From positions 1-32,642 of the forward strand of contig WJIN01000159.1 in NCBI GenBank assembly GCA_014730295.1: 32,642 nt of DNA, read 5' to 3'. This document shows, piece after piece, positions 16,462 through 25,470 of this stretch. Both the position numbers and the translations under genes were made by a program. The notes under the pieces were generated by a model that was not told the origin of the DNA, made no database searches, and saw only the letters and a program-made list of their open reading frames with translations. This stretch comes from Promethearchaeota archaeon (GTDB taxonomy: Archaea; Asgardarchaeota; Lokiarchaeia; Sigynarchaeales; SOKP01). Numbering within the stretch: the stretch's first letter is position 1; each line of letters starts with the position of its first letter.

Positions 16462-17322
16462 ATGACTCAGAATAAAATTATGCCATTGGAAGAAGCCATC
16501 TCTACATACATAGATGATGGCGACCTTGTGGGAATTGGTGGCTTGTCATTTTGGAGAAAACCGATGAGCGCGTGTCGTGAAATAATAAAGCAAGGAAAAA
16601 AAGACTTAAGGCTCTGCACCTTTGTTGGGGGTATTGAAATTGATATGCTGGTTGGAGCAGGATGTGTTTCTGAAGTGAAAGCTTCTTTTGTTGGAATGGA
16701 AGTATTTGGAATGGCTCCGAATTATCGAAAAGCCGTTGAAGAAAATACAATTAAAATTTCCGAAGAAACGGAAGCAACTATCGCTTTGGGATTAAGATGC
16801 TCTTATTTAAAAGTTCCATTTATGCCCTTGAGAGGAATCATAGGAACAGATTTTCCAAAAATTAGGGATGATCTTAAAGAATTTGAAGATCCCTTAGGAA
16901 GTGGTACTCAGTTAATGGCTCTTCCTAAAATCGATCTGGATGTTGCCATTTTGCATGTGCCATATGCTGATGAAATGGGGAATGGAAATATCCCTGGTGC
17001 TGTATGGATGGATGCGGATATGGCAAAAACTGCTAAAAAAACCATAATTACATGCGAAAAAATTGTCGAACTTGAAGATATAATTCATATGCCAGGAAAA
17101 GCACAATTGCCAATGCAAACGACAACAAGCGTATCAAAAGTTCCTTATGGAGCCCATCCAACCTCATGTTTTCCCATATATACATTCGACGCCCATCATA
17201 TACAACATTATCTCGATATGGAGTTTGGGGAGTATAGAGAAAAATATATTCTCAAAAAAAATCAGATTCAATATCTTGAATCTACAGGTGGAGTTGAGAC
17301 AATCTTTAATGTATTATTATAG
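16462..17322 (+). CDS. Class I CoA-transferase-like protein, subunit A (GctA/IpdA-like)
   Basis: A 286-residue protein with the class I CoA-transferase alpha fold: MPLEEAISTYIDDGDLVGIGG, the KPMSACREIIKQG helix, LDVAILHVPYADEMGNGNI and VSKVPYGAHPTSCFPIY, all with counterparts in glutaconate CoA-transferase GctA (KDAIAKYVHSGDHIALGG and VVLAPYGAHPSQCYGLY, recalled). In the family this subunit works with a B subunit encoded just downstream, here 11 nt away with the ribosome-binding site overlapping its stop codon. The substrate is unknown. Because the partner lacks the catalytic glutamate, the complex may hydrolyse a CoA thioester or cleave a carbon-carbon bond, as IpdAB does, rather than transfer CoA. 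Confidence 0.85.
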   Translation: MTQNKIMPLEEAISTYIDDGDLVGIGGLSFWRKPMSACREIIKQGKKDLRLCTFVGGIEIDMLVGAGCVSEVKASFVGMEVFGMAPNYRKAVEENTIKISEETEATIALGLRCSYLKVPFMPLRGIIGTDFPKIRDDLKEFEDPLGSGTQLMALPKIDLDVAILHVPYADEMGNGNIPGAVWMDADMAKTAKKTIITCEKIVELEDIIHMPGKAQLPMQTTTSVSKVPYGAHPTSCFPIYTFDAHHIQHYLDMEFGEYREKYILKKNQIQYLESTGGVETIFNVLL

Positions 17323-17333
17323 AGGTGAAAAAA

Positions 17334-18212
17334 ATGAATGAAAAAATAAATGAGTACACAATAGATGAACTCATGACTGTGTTAATGGCAAGAGAGGTTA
17401 GAAATAATGATGTAATGATTGTTGGAGTGGCAACTCCTATGGTCTGGGCTGCATTTACTTTAGCAAAATTAATCCACGCCCCTGAGGCTATATATCATTA
17501 TATTATGGGAAATACCTTTGTATATGAACCGCGTCAAGTATCTTTATTATATTTAGAAATGAATACAAAAAGGGCATATAGGTTTCAAAATTCGGCTGAA
17601 TGCACGCTTGAATCTTTACCATCTGATAAATTAACCACTATCGAATGGTTCAGACCGGCTCAAGTGGACCAATATGGAAATACTAATAATATTTGTATTG
17701 GAAACTGGGAGAAACCAAAGGTCCGTCTCCCGGGATGCGCGGGAATAGCAGACTTCAGTATGTTCTATTCTCGGGGTTCCTTTTTATATACACCCCGACA
17801 CGACTCGCGTACTTTTGTTCAAACAGAGAAATTATTCTTCATCTCAGGGATAGGTTTTCAAAATGGGAAACGATCGGTATGTGGGGGTGCTGGACCTCAA
17901 TGTGTCATCACTGATCTAGCGTATCTTGATTTCGACCCAACAAGTAAGCGAATGAGGGTAAAAACAAAGCATCCTGGCGTAGAACTCAAAACAATAAAAG
18001 AGTCTACCGGATTTGAATTAATCATTCCAGATAATGTTAATGAAACCACACCACCCACTAAGAGAGAACTCGAATTATTAAGAAACAAGGTTGATCCTTT
18101 AGATATTCGAAAATTAGAAGTCCTTTCCGGAGAAGAGCGCAAAAAACTGTTAAATCAAATAATTGCGAAAGAGAGCGCTATGGAAAAGAAATTTCCAATA
18201 AAGATATCTTGA
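17334..18212 (+). CDS. Class I CoA-transferase-like protein, subunit B (GctB/IpdB-like), catalytic Glu absent
   Basis: A 292-residue beta subunit. ATG at 17334 is chosen over GTG at 17325 because the GTG is part of the ribosome-binding site AGAGGTGA. Family features include AREVRNNDVMIVGVATPMV, QVDQYGNTNNICIGNWEKPK, CAGIADFS, GPQCVITDLAYLDFD and ESTGFELIIP, all matching GctB in order. At the position of GctB catalytic Glu54 (IIVESG, recalled) this protein reads HYIMGN, so Met58 replaces the glutamate that forms the CoA thioester. That loss is known in IpdB, part of a ring-cleaving hydrolase. The C-terminal 30 residues form a charged helix. Co-transcribed with subunit A. Confidence 0.85.
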   Translation: MNEKINEYTIDELMTVLMAREVRNNDVMIVGVATPMVWAAFTLAKLIHAPEAIYHYIMGNTFVYEPRQVSLLYLEMNTKRAYRFQNSAECTLESLPSDKLTTIEWFRPAQVDQYGNTNNICIGNWEKPKVRLPGCAGIADFSMFYSRGSFLYTPRHDSRTFVQTEKLFFISGIGFQNGKRSVCGGAGPQCVITDLAYLDFDPTSKRMRVKTKHPGVELKTIKESTGFELIIPDNVNETTPPTKRELELLRNKVDPLDIRKLEVLSGEERKKLLNQIIAKESAMEKKFPIKIS

Positions 18213-18272
18213 ATAAAAAAATTTAGTTAGGATAAAAAAATAAATAAAAAATTTACATTCAGAGTAGTTATC

Positions 18273-18386
18273 ATGAAAATTTTAATAACTGGAAGTTCTG
18301 GTTATCTTGGAAAAAGTTTAATAAAGAAATCACTGGAAAAAGATATGGATGTAATAGGAGTTGATATTAAGCCAAGTGATATTTGA
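18273..18386 (+). pseudogene. N-terminal remnant of an NAD-dependent epimerase/dehydratase
   Basis: An ATG opens 37 codons reading MKILITGSSGYLGKSLIKK, then DVIGVDIKPSD and a stop. This is the first beta-alpha-beta unit of an extended SDR (GxxGxxG), including the acidic residue (VD) that binds NAD ribose. The remaining roughly 270 residues of such an enzyme are missing. The sequence runs straight into an unrelated frame (next entry), which points to a deletion joining two genes. Confidence 0.6.
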
Positions 18387-19314
18387 AGATTCTATAATAA
18401 AACTAATTACTAAAGTTCCTGAATTCGGATACAGTATATTAAAGTTTGAAAGACAACCTCGGAAAATATCAAATGCTGATTCGAAATTCTTGTATCAACT
18501 CAATATTACAAATCATAAAAAGAGGCTTGAGGTCTACTATAAATCAAAGAAGGTTTATTCATTATGTTTTAATCCGGAAATTGTACAATTAGAACTTATT
18601 GATAACGAAAAAAACCATATACTACAAAGATTTATTTATATGTGTATTACAAAAAGGGATAGATTTAAGCTTAAGATTGTCCAATATGCTAATATTAATA
18701 GATTAGAATTCTATTTGGATTCTGGAGAATTACTTGAAATTATATTGATTCCTGAGATTAAGATACAAAAATCACTCATTAATTATCCTTTTGGAATAGA
18801 AGAAACCAAGAGAAGCAAGATCCAAACATTAGACTTTATATGGCTTAAAAATGAACATATGGGAATTCTATATATAAATAAGAATAGCCAAAGATTTATT
18901 ATCAATAAAGAAAACCACATAATTAAAAATATTTTGCCAAAAAGGAATAGATATGAATTTGCAATTGTGATTACTAATGATTTACAAAATAGAAAAAACC
19001 CTCTTTATTATGTTAAAGCCTACAACACTAAACTAATGGGAATATTTACGGAATTCAACTCAAGTATTTTATCTAAATCATTTCTGAGTTTAGATTATAA
19101 GGTGCACATAGATGTAGTAAATCTGTGGAAAAGAAACAATAAAACATATATTAGGTTATTTAATCCAAATAATAAAGAAGAACAAGTAGTTCTCAAGGGA
19201 ATTCTAATAAATAATCCTTTATATGAAGTAGATTTTAATTACAATATTATTTCTAAATTGAATTCAAATAAATTCAGTATGAATCCTTGGGAAATAAAAA
19301 CACTTCAATTTTAG
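18376..19314 (+). pseudogene. C-terminal remnant of a GH38-type alpha-mannosidase-like gene
   Basis: About 312 codons with no good start (TTG 18361 or GTG 18376) and no ribosome-binding site, overlapping the end of the epimerase fragment in another frame. The protein resembles the beta-sandwich half of GH38 family enzymes: ITKVPEFGYSILKFE, YPFGIEETKRSKIQTLDFI and the terminal MNPWEIKTLQF. The catalytic N-terminal half is absent. The AT-rich, asparagine- and lysine-rich composition is typical of a decaying or transferred gene. The frame itself is uninterrupted, so the loss may be recent. Family assignment is from motif memory and moderate. Confidence 0.5.
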
Positions 19315-19341
19315 GTTATTAAAATTTCCGAATGTTTTACT

Positions 19342-20316
19342 TTAGTCTTTTTTAATCTCAAAATGAACAGTTTTAAAGATATCGTGAATTTTTTGATGGA
19401 TAGCAAATTTATTGTTGATAATTTTAGATCCTACATCTTTTAATTCCTCTTCATTAAACAAATTATTTAATAAGATCGACTCTATTTTTGTCATAATCGC
19501 ATCTTGCACTTTATAAGAATAACGTCTTTCTTTCTTTTCCTCAAGAAGTCCAGATAGTGCTATATATTCCTTATGTTCCCATATTCTCTCAAGCAAGTCA
19601 TCCACACCTTCTCCTCTAATAGAATTTGTCATAATCACCGGAGGTCTCCATCCACTTTGGGTCGCAGTTGCATCGTCAAGCATCATCTCAATTTGGACAG
19701 CTACTTCATCACCACCCAAATCTTTTTTATTGATATCATAGATATCTGCAATTTCTATTATCCCCGCCTTTTGTGCTTGAATAGAATCACCCGCACCAGG
19801 AATTAGGATTAGTATTGTAGTATATACAAGTTTATATATTTCGAATTCGGCTTGTCCCACTCCAACAGTCTCGATAATGATTACATCCATACCAAATGCT
19901 TCATATAATAGAGAGATATCAAACACTGCTCGGGAGATTCCCCCTTTATATCCTCTGGATGCTAAACTTCGCATAAATACGTTTGGATGACAAGAAATCT
20001 CTGATAACCTCACGCGGTCTCCTAAAAACGCCCCTCCACTAAAGGGAGAAGTCGGATCAACAGAGATAACTCCAACTTTCATATCTTTTTCCACCAATCG
20101 CTTTACCAATTGTCCAGTTAGAGTGCTTTTCCCAACCCCGGGTGATCCTGTCAGTCCAATAATATATGACTCATGGTCGATATCATCAAAGTGCTGAAAA
20201 ATTTCTAACGCAGAATCGGGTTCATTTTCAATAAGTGTAATTAATCGTGCTAAAGCAACCTTATCTTCATCTTTAAACCTTTTACATAAATCTTCTATGT
20301 CATATTTTTTATCCAC
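19342..20316 (-). CDS. meaB: MeaB/ArgK-type G3E GTPase, acyl-CoA mutase chaperone
   Basis: A 324-residue GTPase that loads and protects coenzyme B12 in methylmalonyl-CoA mutase-type enzymes. Motifs: Walker A GSPGVGKST, the MeaB signature VISVDPTSPFSGGAFLGDRVR, MRSLASRGYKGG, the switch segment IIETVGVGQAE, and base recognition by NKKD (DINKKDLGG). A GTG start is preceded by GGTG at 8 nt. It lies downstream of the mutase small subunit in the same orientation, with a 259-bp gap that holds its own possible promoter and a short ATTCC/GGAAT inverted repeat. The C-terminal helices match the dimerisation arm of the family. Confidence 0.93.
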   Translation of the reverse strand: MDKKYDIEDLCKRFKDEDKVALARLITLIENEPDSALEIFQHFDDIDHESYIIGLTGSPGVGKSTLTGQLVKRLVEKDMKVGVISVDPTSPFSGGAFLGDRVRLSEISCHPNVFMRSLASRGYKGGISRAVFDISLLYEAFGMDVIIIETVGVGQAEFEIYKLVYTTILILIPGAGDSIQAQKAGIIEIADIYDINKKDLGGDEVAVQIEMMLDDATATQSGWRPPVIMTNSIRGEGVDDLLERIWEHKEYIALSGLLEEKKERRYSYKVQDAIMTKIESILLNNLFNEEELKDVGSKIINNKFAIHQKIHDIFKTVHFEIKKD

Positions 20317-20575
20317 AAAAAGTACACCATCTATTTATTACATTCCCAGTTTAGTAAATATATAATAATTAAGAAATTCCGAAATGGAATATCCATCATT
20401 TATCTATGGTAAAAAATATTTTGTATTATTATTATTTTATGAAATCTAAATGATTTTTATGCTTAGATTAATAGGGTTCAAGAAAAATCATTATTAAATC
20501 TATTTCCTTATCAGCTGGAATAATAATATTCTAAATCAAAAAATAAATTGAAAAAAGAATTTGTTAAAATTGAAG

Positions 20576-20974
20576 TTATTTAAGGTTTTCGTGAATGAAA
20601 TCGACAATATCTTTAGTCATCGTTCCTGGACCATACACATTAGCAACGCCCATTTCTTTTAGCTTTGGAAAATCTTTCGCGGGAATTACACCCCCCACTA
20701 ATACCATAAAATCGTCTTTTAAACCTTTTTCATCCAATTTATCCATAAGTTGTTTCGTATACGCCAGATGTGCTCCTGAATGGATACTCAGTCCAATTAT
20801 ATCCACATCTTCGTGAACGGCAGATTCTACAATCTGACTGATGTTTTGGAATCCTCCAAAGATTAATTCCATTCCCGCATCACGTAAGGCTCTAGAGACT
20901 ACGATTCCCCCCCTCCAATGGCCATCAATACCCGGTTTAGACATTAAAACGCGAATTTTTTTAGTTTGTTGCAT
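20576..20974 (-). CDS. B12-binding small subunit of an acyl-CoA mutase
   Basis: A 132-residue cobalamin-binding domain. The key motif DGHWRGG supplies the DxHxxG histidine that coordinates cobalt from below. GLSIHSGAHL and LVGGVIPAKD are the SxL- and GG-type loops around the nucleotide tail. Methylmalonyl-CoA mutases of many archaea have this domain as a separate chain, as here. It is encoded 16 nt after the large subunit with an AGGTGT ribosome-binding site. The usual DGHDRG reads DGHWRG here, which keeps the ligand residues. Confidence 0.93.
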   Translation of the reverse strand: MQQTKKIRVLMSKPGIDGHWRGGIVVSRALRDAGMELIFGGFQNISQIVESAVHEDVDIIGLSIHSGAHLAYTKQLMDKLDEKGLKDDFMVLVGGVIPAKDFPKLKEMGVANVYGPGTMTKDIVDFIHENLK

Positions 20975-20990
20975 TTTTACACCTCCAGAA

Positions 20991-22664
20991 TTAGATTGCT
21001 AATGGTGGCTCCCAAATACCCCAGATTTCTCGATAAATATCGCAGACCTCGCCCACTGTAGCACCTTCCTTCGTGGCTTCCATAACCACGGGCATAACAT
21101 TTTCTTCCTTTTCACAAACTGTTCGTAATTTATCTAAAATCTCTTCCAATTTGTCATTATCACGACGCTTTTTCAGTCTTTCCACCCGTTCTTTCTCGAT
21201 TTTCATTGCCTCATCATTGGTTCGAAAAACATCAGTTACTTCATCATACGGAACAGGATATTTATTTACTCCAAGAGTTATCTCCTCACCCGTTTCCATT
21301 TTCTTTTGGCGCTTATGGAAGGCATCTCTCATCTCTTTATATAACCACCCTGTCGAAAGGGCTTTGTCAATGGAACCCACCTTTTCAATTTTATCCATAT
21401 AATTCCATACCTTCTCTTCAATTTCATCTGTTAACCATTCTACATAATAGGACCCCGCTAATGGATCGACAGTATTGGTAATTCTCGTCTCATCTGAAAT
21501 AACTTGCTGAGTTCGAAGTGCAATTAAGGCAGCTTCTTTAGAGGGTAGGCAAATTGCTTCATCAAAAGAATTGGTATGGAGAGATTGACATCCTCCAAGA
21601 GTTGCTTCAAGTGCTTGGATTGCCGTTCTTATGATATTTACTTTAGGTAGCTGAGCAGTCAGTGAACTCCCCGCAGTCTGAACATGAAATCTAAACTGCA
21701 TGGATTTTGGATCTTCGACTTCATATCGATTTTTCATCAATTTTGCCCATATTCTCCTAGCCGCACGATATTTTGCGATTTCTTCAAAGAAATCTTTATG
21801 GGCAGAAAGATGGAAGGCTAATCTATTAACAAAATCATCTGCTTTCCATCCTCTATCTACTATTTCATCGATGTGCGAACAAGCACTCGCAAAAACAAAT
21901 CCTAATTCTTGAACGGCATCGATACCACCTTCCCGATAGTTATAGCCTGTGAAATTAATTGGATGCCATTTTGGAACGTTGCCCATCGGAACAGTCCATT
22001 CGATAAAATCACACGCCAAACGGAGCAAATGATCCGGAGGAACATTTTTATAAGGAATATATCCGACTGTCATGGTCAAAATATCATTTTGTGTCGTTCC
22101 CATAAGGTTTCTAATATCATACCCTCTCTTTTTCGCCATATTAAAATACATCGAACATACCGGTGCGGCAGTAAATGGCTCAACAACCAACGCCACGCTG
22201 ATTTTATCGATTGGGATATCTTCGGTGAGAGCAAATAAACTGTCAATGCAGTAGAGTGGGACACCAGAAGTACCAACCTCAGGTGCACCATCTGCATTCG
22301 AAGGATCTATACCATTAAAAGTTAATGCATCTACGGCCGCAGAAAAACCCGTTTCACCGTGTGTATAAAGAAATTTCCATCGTTCATTTGTTTCTTCGGG
22401 AGTACCGTGCCCGCTAAATAACCTCATAGTCCAGATTCTTCCCCGATACATAGTAGGATACGGTCCACGCGTATATGGAGGCTGTCCCGGAAACCCCACT
22501 TCTTCAAGATAATCTCCTTTTACATCTAATGGAGTATATAAGCGCTTCACCGGAATTCCCGAATCAGTTTCAAATTTAGTATCTCGCTCACCTACATCTT
22601 TATATTTCTTTTCCCATTTTTCTTTTTCTCTTCTTATATTTTCTAAATATTCATCATCATACAT
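20991..22664 (-). CDS. Acyl-CoA mutase large subunit, methylmalonyl-CoA mutase-like but with atypical substrate residues
   Basis: A 557-residue TIM-barrel subunit (start ATG 22664 rather than TTG 22694, since MYDDEYLENIRREKEKW starts the conserved N-terminus). Family motifs: YTRGPYPTMYRGRIWTMR, GTTQNDIL, FHVQTAGSSLTAQ, GGCQSLHTNSFDEA and the terminal ATVGEVCDIYREIWG. With a B12 subunit it performs radical carbon-skeleton rearrangement of an acyl-CoA. Compared with Propionibacterium methylmalonyl-CoA mutase (recalled), Tyr89 is F83, the Arg207 region (VRNTYIYPP) is VGYIPYKNVPP without the arginine, and His244 (GYHMQEAG) is N242 (GYNYREGG). Methylmalonyl-CoA is therefore doubtful as substrate. 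First gene of the mutase operon. Confidence 0.88.
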   Translation of the reverse strand: MYDDEYLENIRREKEKWEKKYKDVGERDTKFETDSGIPVKRLYTPLDVKGDYLEEVGFPGQPPYTRGPYPTMYRGRIWTMRLFSGHGTPEETNERWKFLYTHGETGFSAAVDALTFNGIDPSNADGAPEVGTSGVPLYCIDSLFALTEDIPIDKISVALVVEPFTAAPVCSMYFNMAKKRGYDIRNLMGTTQNDILTMTVGYIPYKNVPPDHLLRLACDFIEWTVPMGNVPKWHPINFTGYNYREGGIDAVQELGFVFASACSHIDEIVDRGWKADDFVNRLAFHLSAHKDFFEEIAKYRAARRIWAKLMKNRYEVEDPKSMQFRFHVQTAGSSLTAQLPKVNIIRTAIQALEATLGGCQSLHTNSFDEAICLPSKEAALIALRTQQVISDETRITNTVDPLAGSYYVEWLTDEIEEKVWNYMDKIEKVGSIDKALSTGWLYKEMRDAFHKRQKKMETGEEITLGVNKYPVPYDEVTDVFRTNDEAMKIEKERVERLKKRRDNDKLEEILDKLRTVCEKEENVMPVVMEATKEGATVGEVCDIYREIWGIWEPPLAI

Positions 22665-22820
22665 TATTTTTACACTCGTGCTTGGGCTGAACAATTAAAA
22701 TTAGTTTTCATAAAGCATTACAATATTATTGTATAAAGTTCTTAAAAAATTTAATCTTTGAAATCAATTTATTTCATACATAATTGTGCGAAATTTTAAT
22801 GCATCTCTCTTGTTATTTAT

Positions 22821-23630
22821 TTAGGATCTTGAAACGTAAAAGGTAAAATCGTTTATCTGGAATTCCCAGGCAAAAAAGAATTCATTGAATTTCCTCTTGT
22901 CCCAAGCATCTTCGATTTTTTGTATTTTTTTCCGTAATTCAATTAACAGAGATGGTTTGCAAGGAGTTTTTCTATGAGAGGGGTAGAGCTTGCTAACTTT
23001 TTGTTTATTACATAAAGCTATTAATTTTGAAAGTGTTTTTAAAACCTTTGGGAATTCTTGTCTTCTTGGGAGGAAAATATCACCATAATAGGCTACATCA
23101 CCAGTAAAGAGCATTTTCTTATCTGTTTGAATGCAGATGGATCCGGAAGAATGTCCTGGGGTGTGGATAATTTCGGCCTTTATCCCTCCTAATTCAAACG
23201 TTTTTCCGTCTTCAAGAAGATGAACATTTTCCGCGGGAGGGATGAGATAATCGTATTTTTCATACCTTTTCACAATTTCAGTGGGAGAATTTTGTAGGAA
23301 AAATACACTATAACCATGAGAGACAATATTTTTTTCATTCTCGTGAATATATACCTCCTTAAATTCATGATTGCCTAAAATATGATCCCAATGAGCGTGT
23401 GTATTAATCACTACTAAATCTCTTTGCCCTATGATTCGATCCACAATCGGTTTTAAAGGATAAAGTCCGCACCCAGTATCGATAAGAATGGCTTTTTCTG
23501 AACCTAAAATTACATATAGATTGAGAGGATCATTCCGATAGATTGGATGGATTTCGGAAATAGTTTCTTGGATCGTATAAATGAATTGATTAAGCTTCTC
23601 AACATAAAAATGATTAGTTTCAGAACACAT
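22821..23630 (-). CDS. Metallo-beta-lactamase-fold hydrolase (glyoxalase II-like)
   Basis: A 269-residue MBL-fold enzyme. The dinuclear metal site is complete: THAHWDH (H78, H80, D82, H83), H160 in HTPGHSSGS, D178 in LFTGDVAYYG and H219 in YPSHRKTP. The N-terminal strands ILGSEKAILIDTGCG are typical. The C-terminus has a helical region (KKIQKIEDAWDKRKF). Such proteins hydrolyse thioesters, lactones or phosphoesters; next to acyl-CoA genes, an acyl-thioester substrate is possible but unproven. It lies upstream of the mutase operon on the same strand with a 156-bp gap, so it is probably a separate transcript. Confidence 0.85.
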   Translation of the reverse strand: MCSETNHFYVEKLNQFIYTIQETISEIHPIYRNDPLNLYVILGSEKAILIDTGCGLYPLKPIVDRIIGQRDLVVINTHAHWDHILGNHEFKEVYIHENEKNIVSHGYSVFFLQNSPTEIVKRYEKYDYLIPPAENVHLLEDGKTFELGGIKAEIIHTPGHSSGSICIQTDKKMLFTGDVAYYGDIFLPRRQEFPKVLKTLSKLIALCNKQKVSKLYPSHRKTPCKPSLLIELRKKIQKIEDAWDKRKFNEFFFAWEFQINDFTFYVSRS

Positions 23631-23725
23631 TAAGGTTACAAATAGTGAGATGGAAATATAGATGTAAGTATTAAGATAAAATTTATGATCAACCTAAACC
23701 ATTAATAAAAAGATGGAATAGAAAT

Positions 23726-23899
23726 TTAGGATAGCTTAGTGCAACAATTTATGCATAGAATATCTTCAATTGATCTAACACCACAATCTCCCAAATCACA
23801 TTCCCATTTGTGAGTGTTTCCGTTCAGCGAAATACTAAGTCCACAACTTAGAGGAATTGTTTCAATGTTTCTCCCACAATTCACACATGTTAAATCCAT
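23726..23899 (-). CDS. 57-residue cysteine-rich zinc-ribbon protein (small ORF)
   Basis: An ORF of 57 codons, MDLTCVNCGRNIETIPLSCG at the start and DILCINCCTKLS at the end. Eight cysteines include two CxxC knuckles (C5/C8 and C49/C52) plus C34 and C39 in a WECDLGDCG loop, so one or two zinc sites are likely. The start is supported by GAGGT 10 nt upstream. The regular cysteine spacing argues that it is real. Possible roles are nucleic-acid or protein binding; no family recognised. Confidence 0.65.
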   Translation of the reverse strand: MDLTCVNCGRNIETIPLSCGLSISLNGNTHKWECDLGDCGVRSIEDILCINCCTKLS

Positions 23900-24301
23900 T
23901 TTTTTATAAACCTCGAATATATAATTATATTCTATTAAATCAAATTCAATCTTATTCTAATATAAGTTATGACTATGATATGTATCTAATATGTGAAATT
24001 GGATTAAAACGTAAAAGATTTTGGGAAGATTATTTATAAAAAATAGATTTTGTTATTGAGTGAAGTTTTAAGTTTTTAAGATATTATTCTCATTCACTTT
24101 TTAATATTAGAATTTAATTCAATATGGGTTTCAGCTAAAAGAGATAAAACAACAAGAAATCTATAAATTATTACTATTTTTAGTCTGAGATGGACAATAA
24201 TTCCTTAGAGAATTTTCTGATAATTCAAAATTCCACAAATTTTTTATTTTTCCGTCAATTCTTTTAGACTAATTTGAATTAAACAAATAATAAAATGATG
24301 A
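23900..24301. other. 402-nt intergenic stretch with no supported gene
   Basis: AT-rich spacer between divergent genes. The left end holds the ribosome-binding site and TATA-like AATATAATTATATA of the zinc-ribbon gene. The right end must contain the promoter of the acyl-CoA dehydrogenase/ETF operon, which has no SD before its first ATG. I see no RNA gene, repeat or credible small ORF. Confidence 0.4.
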
Positions 24302-25459
24302 ATGATGGAATTTTCGTTAAATAAGAGACAGAAGATGATTCGAAAGATAACTCGAGAATTTGCAGAAGAACATATTGCACCAGTCGTGGAGGAAAGCGAC
24401 CAAAATTCCCAATTAGATCCAAAAGTATTTGAAATGATGAAAGAGATGAAATATTTTGGAACTTGTATTCCTCAAGAATATGGAGGTGCGGGTTTACAAG
24501 ATGATACAATTAGTTTCTGCATCGTCACGGAAGAGATCGGTCGTGTAGATGCATCGTGGAGTATCACCACGGGTGTACACTGTTCGGTTTGTGCTTACCC
24601 AATATATCGCTTTGGGACAGACGAGCAAAAAGAACGTTTTTTAGTCGATCTTGCGACGGGTGAAAAGCTAGGGGCTTTCGCATTGACTGAAGCTAATGCT
24701 GGTTCTGACGCTGGAGGTGTGCAATTGACGGCTACTAAAGATGGAGATGAATATATCCTAAATGGGAGTAAAATCTTTGCCACCAATGGCGGTATTGCTG
24801 AAACTTTGCTTGTGGTCACCTCTACTGGACAGAAAGGGAGAAGGAAAGAACTTACCATCTTTATTGTAGATACTAACACCCCAGGATATTCTGTTGGAGT
24901 AAAAGAAGATAAGTTGGGTGTTCGGGCATCAAATACATCTGAATTAGTTTTTCAAGACGTACGGGTACCAGAAGAAAATATTTTGGGAAAAGTAGGACAA
25001 GGATTTCGCTTAGGTATGCAGATTTTAGATTATGGAAGGATATTGATGGCAGCGCAATGTGTAGGTCTTGGACAAGCGTGTCTTGAAGCATCGATCAAAT
25101 ATGCAAATGAACGTGTTCAGTTTGGACAACCCATCGGGCGATTCCAAGGAGTACAATGGAAAATTGCAGATATGGCCACAGCCGTAGAATCCTCCCGCTT
25201 ACTTACCTATAAAGCAGCTTACAAATGCGATATGGGAGAAGATTATGGGCATGATAGTGCGATGGCAAAATTAGTCGCTTCTGAAGCAGGAATGCAAGCT
25301 GCCCATGATGCAGTTCAGATTCATGGAGGGTATGGCTTAATGAAAGCGTACGATGTTGAACGTTATTTCCGAGATGCTAAGATGGCAGAAATATATGAAG
25401 GGACCTCGGAAATACAAAGAATGGTTATTGCGAATCATCTACTACGAAAAGGTGCATGA
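24302..25459 (+). CDS. Short-chain acyl-CoA dehydrogenase
   Basis: A 385-residue flavoenzyme of the acyl-CoA dehydrogenase family. Motifs: LTEANAGSDAGG (FAD and substrate contacts), LNGSKIFATNGG, ERVQFGQPIGRFQGVQWKIA, HGGYGLMK, and the catalytic base E366 in EIYEGTSEIQRMVIANHL. It interconverts acyl-CoA and 2-enoyl-CoA and passes electrons to ETF, whose two subunits are encoded next. Spacing to etfB is 11 nt. Sequence and context resemble Bcd or CarC of bifurcating complexes as well as ordinary short-chain enzymes, so the direction in the cell (oxidation or reduction) is open. Two tandem ATGs start the gene. Confidence 0.95.
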   Translation: MMEFSLNKRQKMIRKITREFAEEHIAPVVEESDQNSQLDPKVFEMMKEMKYFGTCIPQEYGGAGLQDDTISFCIVTEEIGRVDASWSITTGVHCSVCAYPIYRFGTDEQKERFLVDLATGEKLGAFALTEANAGSDAGGVQLTATKDGDEYILNGSKIFATNGGIAETLLVVTSTGQKGRRKELTIFIVDTNTPGYSVGVKEDKLGVRASNTSELVFQDVRVPEENILGKVGQGFRLGMQILDYGRILMAAQCVGLGQACLEASIKYANERVQFGQPIGRFQGVQWKIADMATAVESSRLLTYKAAYKCDMGEDYGHDSAMAKLVASEAGMQAAHDAVQIHGGYGLMKAYDVERYFRDAKMAEIYEGTSEIQRMVIANHLLRKGA

Positions 25460-25470
25460 GGTGAACGTTA

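Noticed and set aside
21909..22238. 109-codon plus-strand ORF opposite the mutase large subunit
   Set aside because: Shadow of a well-supported gene; no motif or start signal.
23857..24039. 60-codon plus-strand ORF
   Set aside because: It overlaps the zinc-ribbon gene in antisense, has no ribosome-binding site and no recognisable domain.
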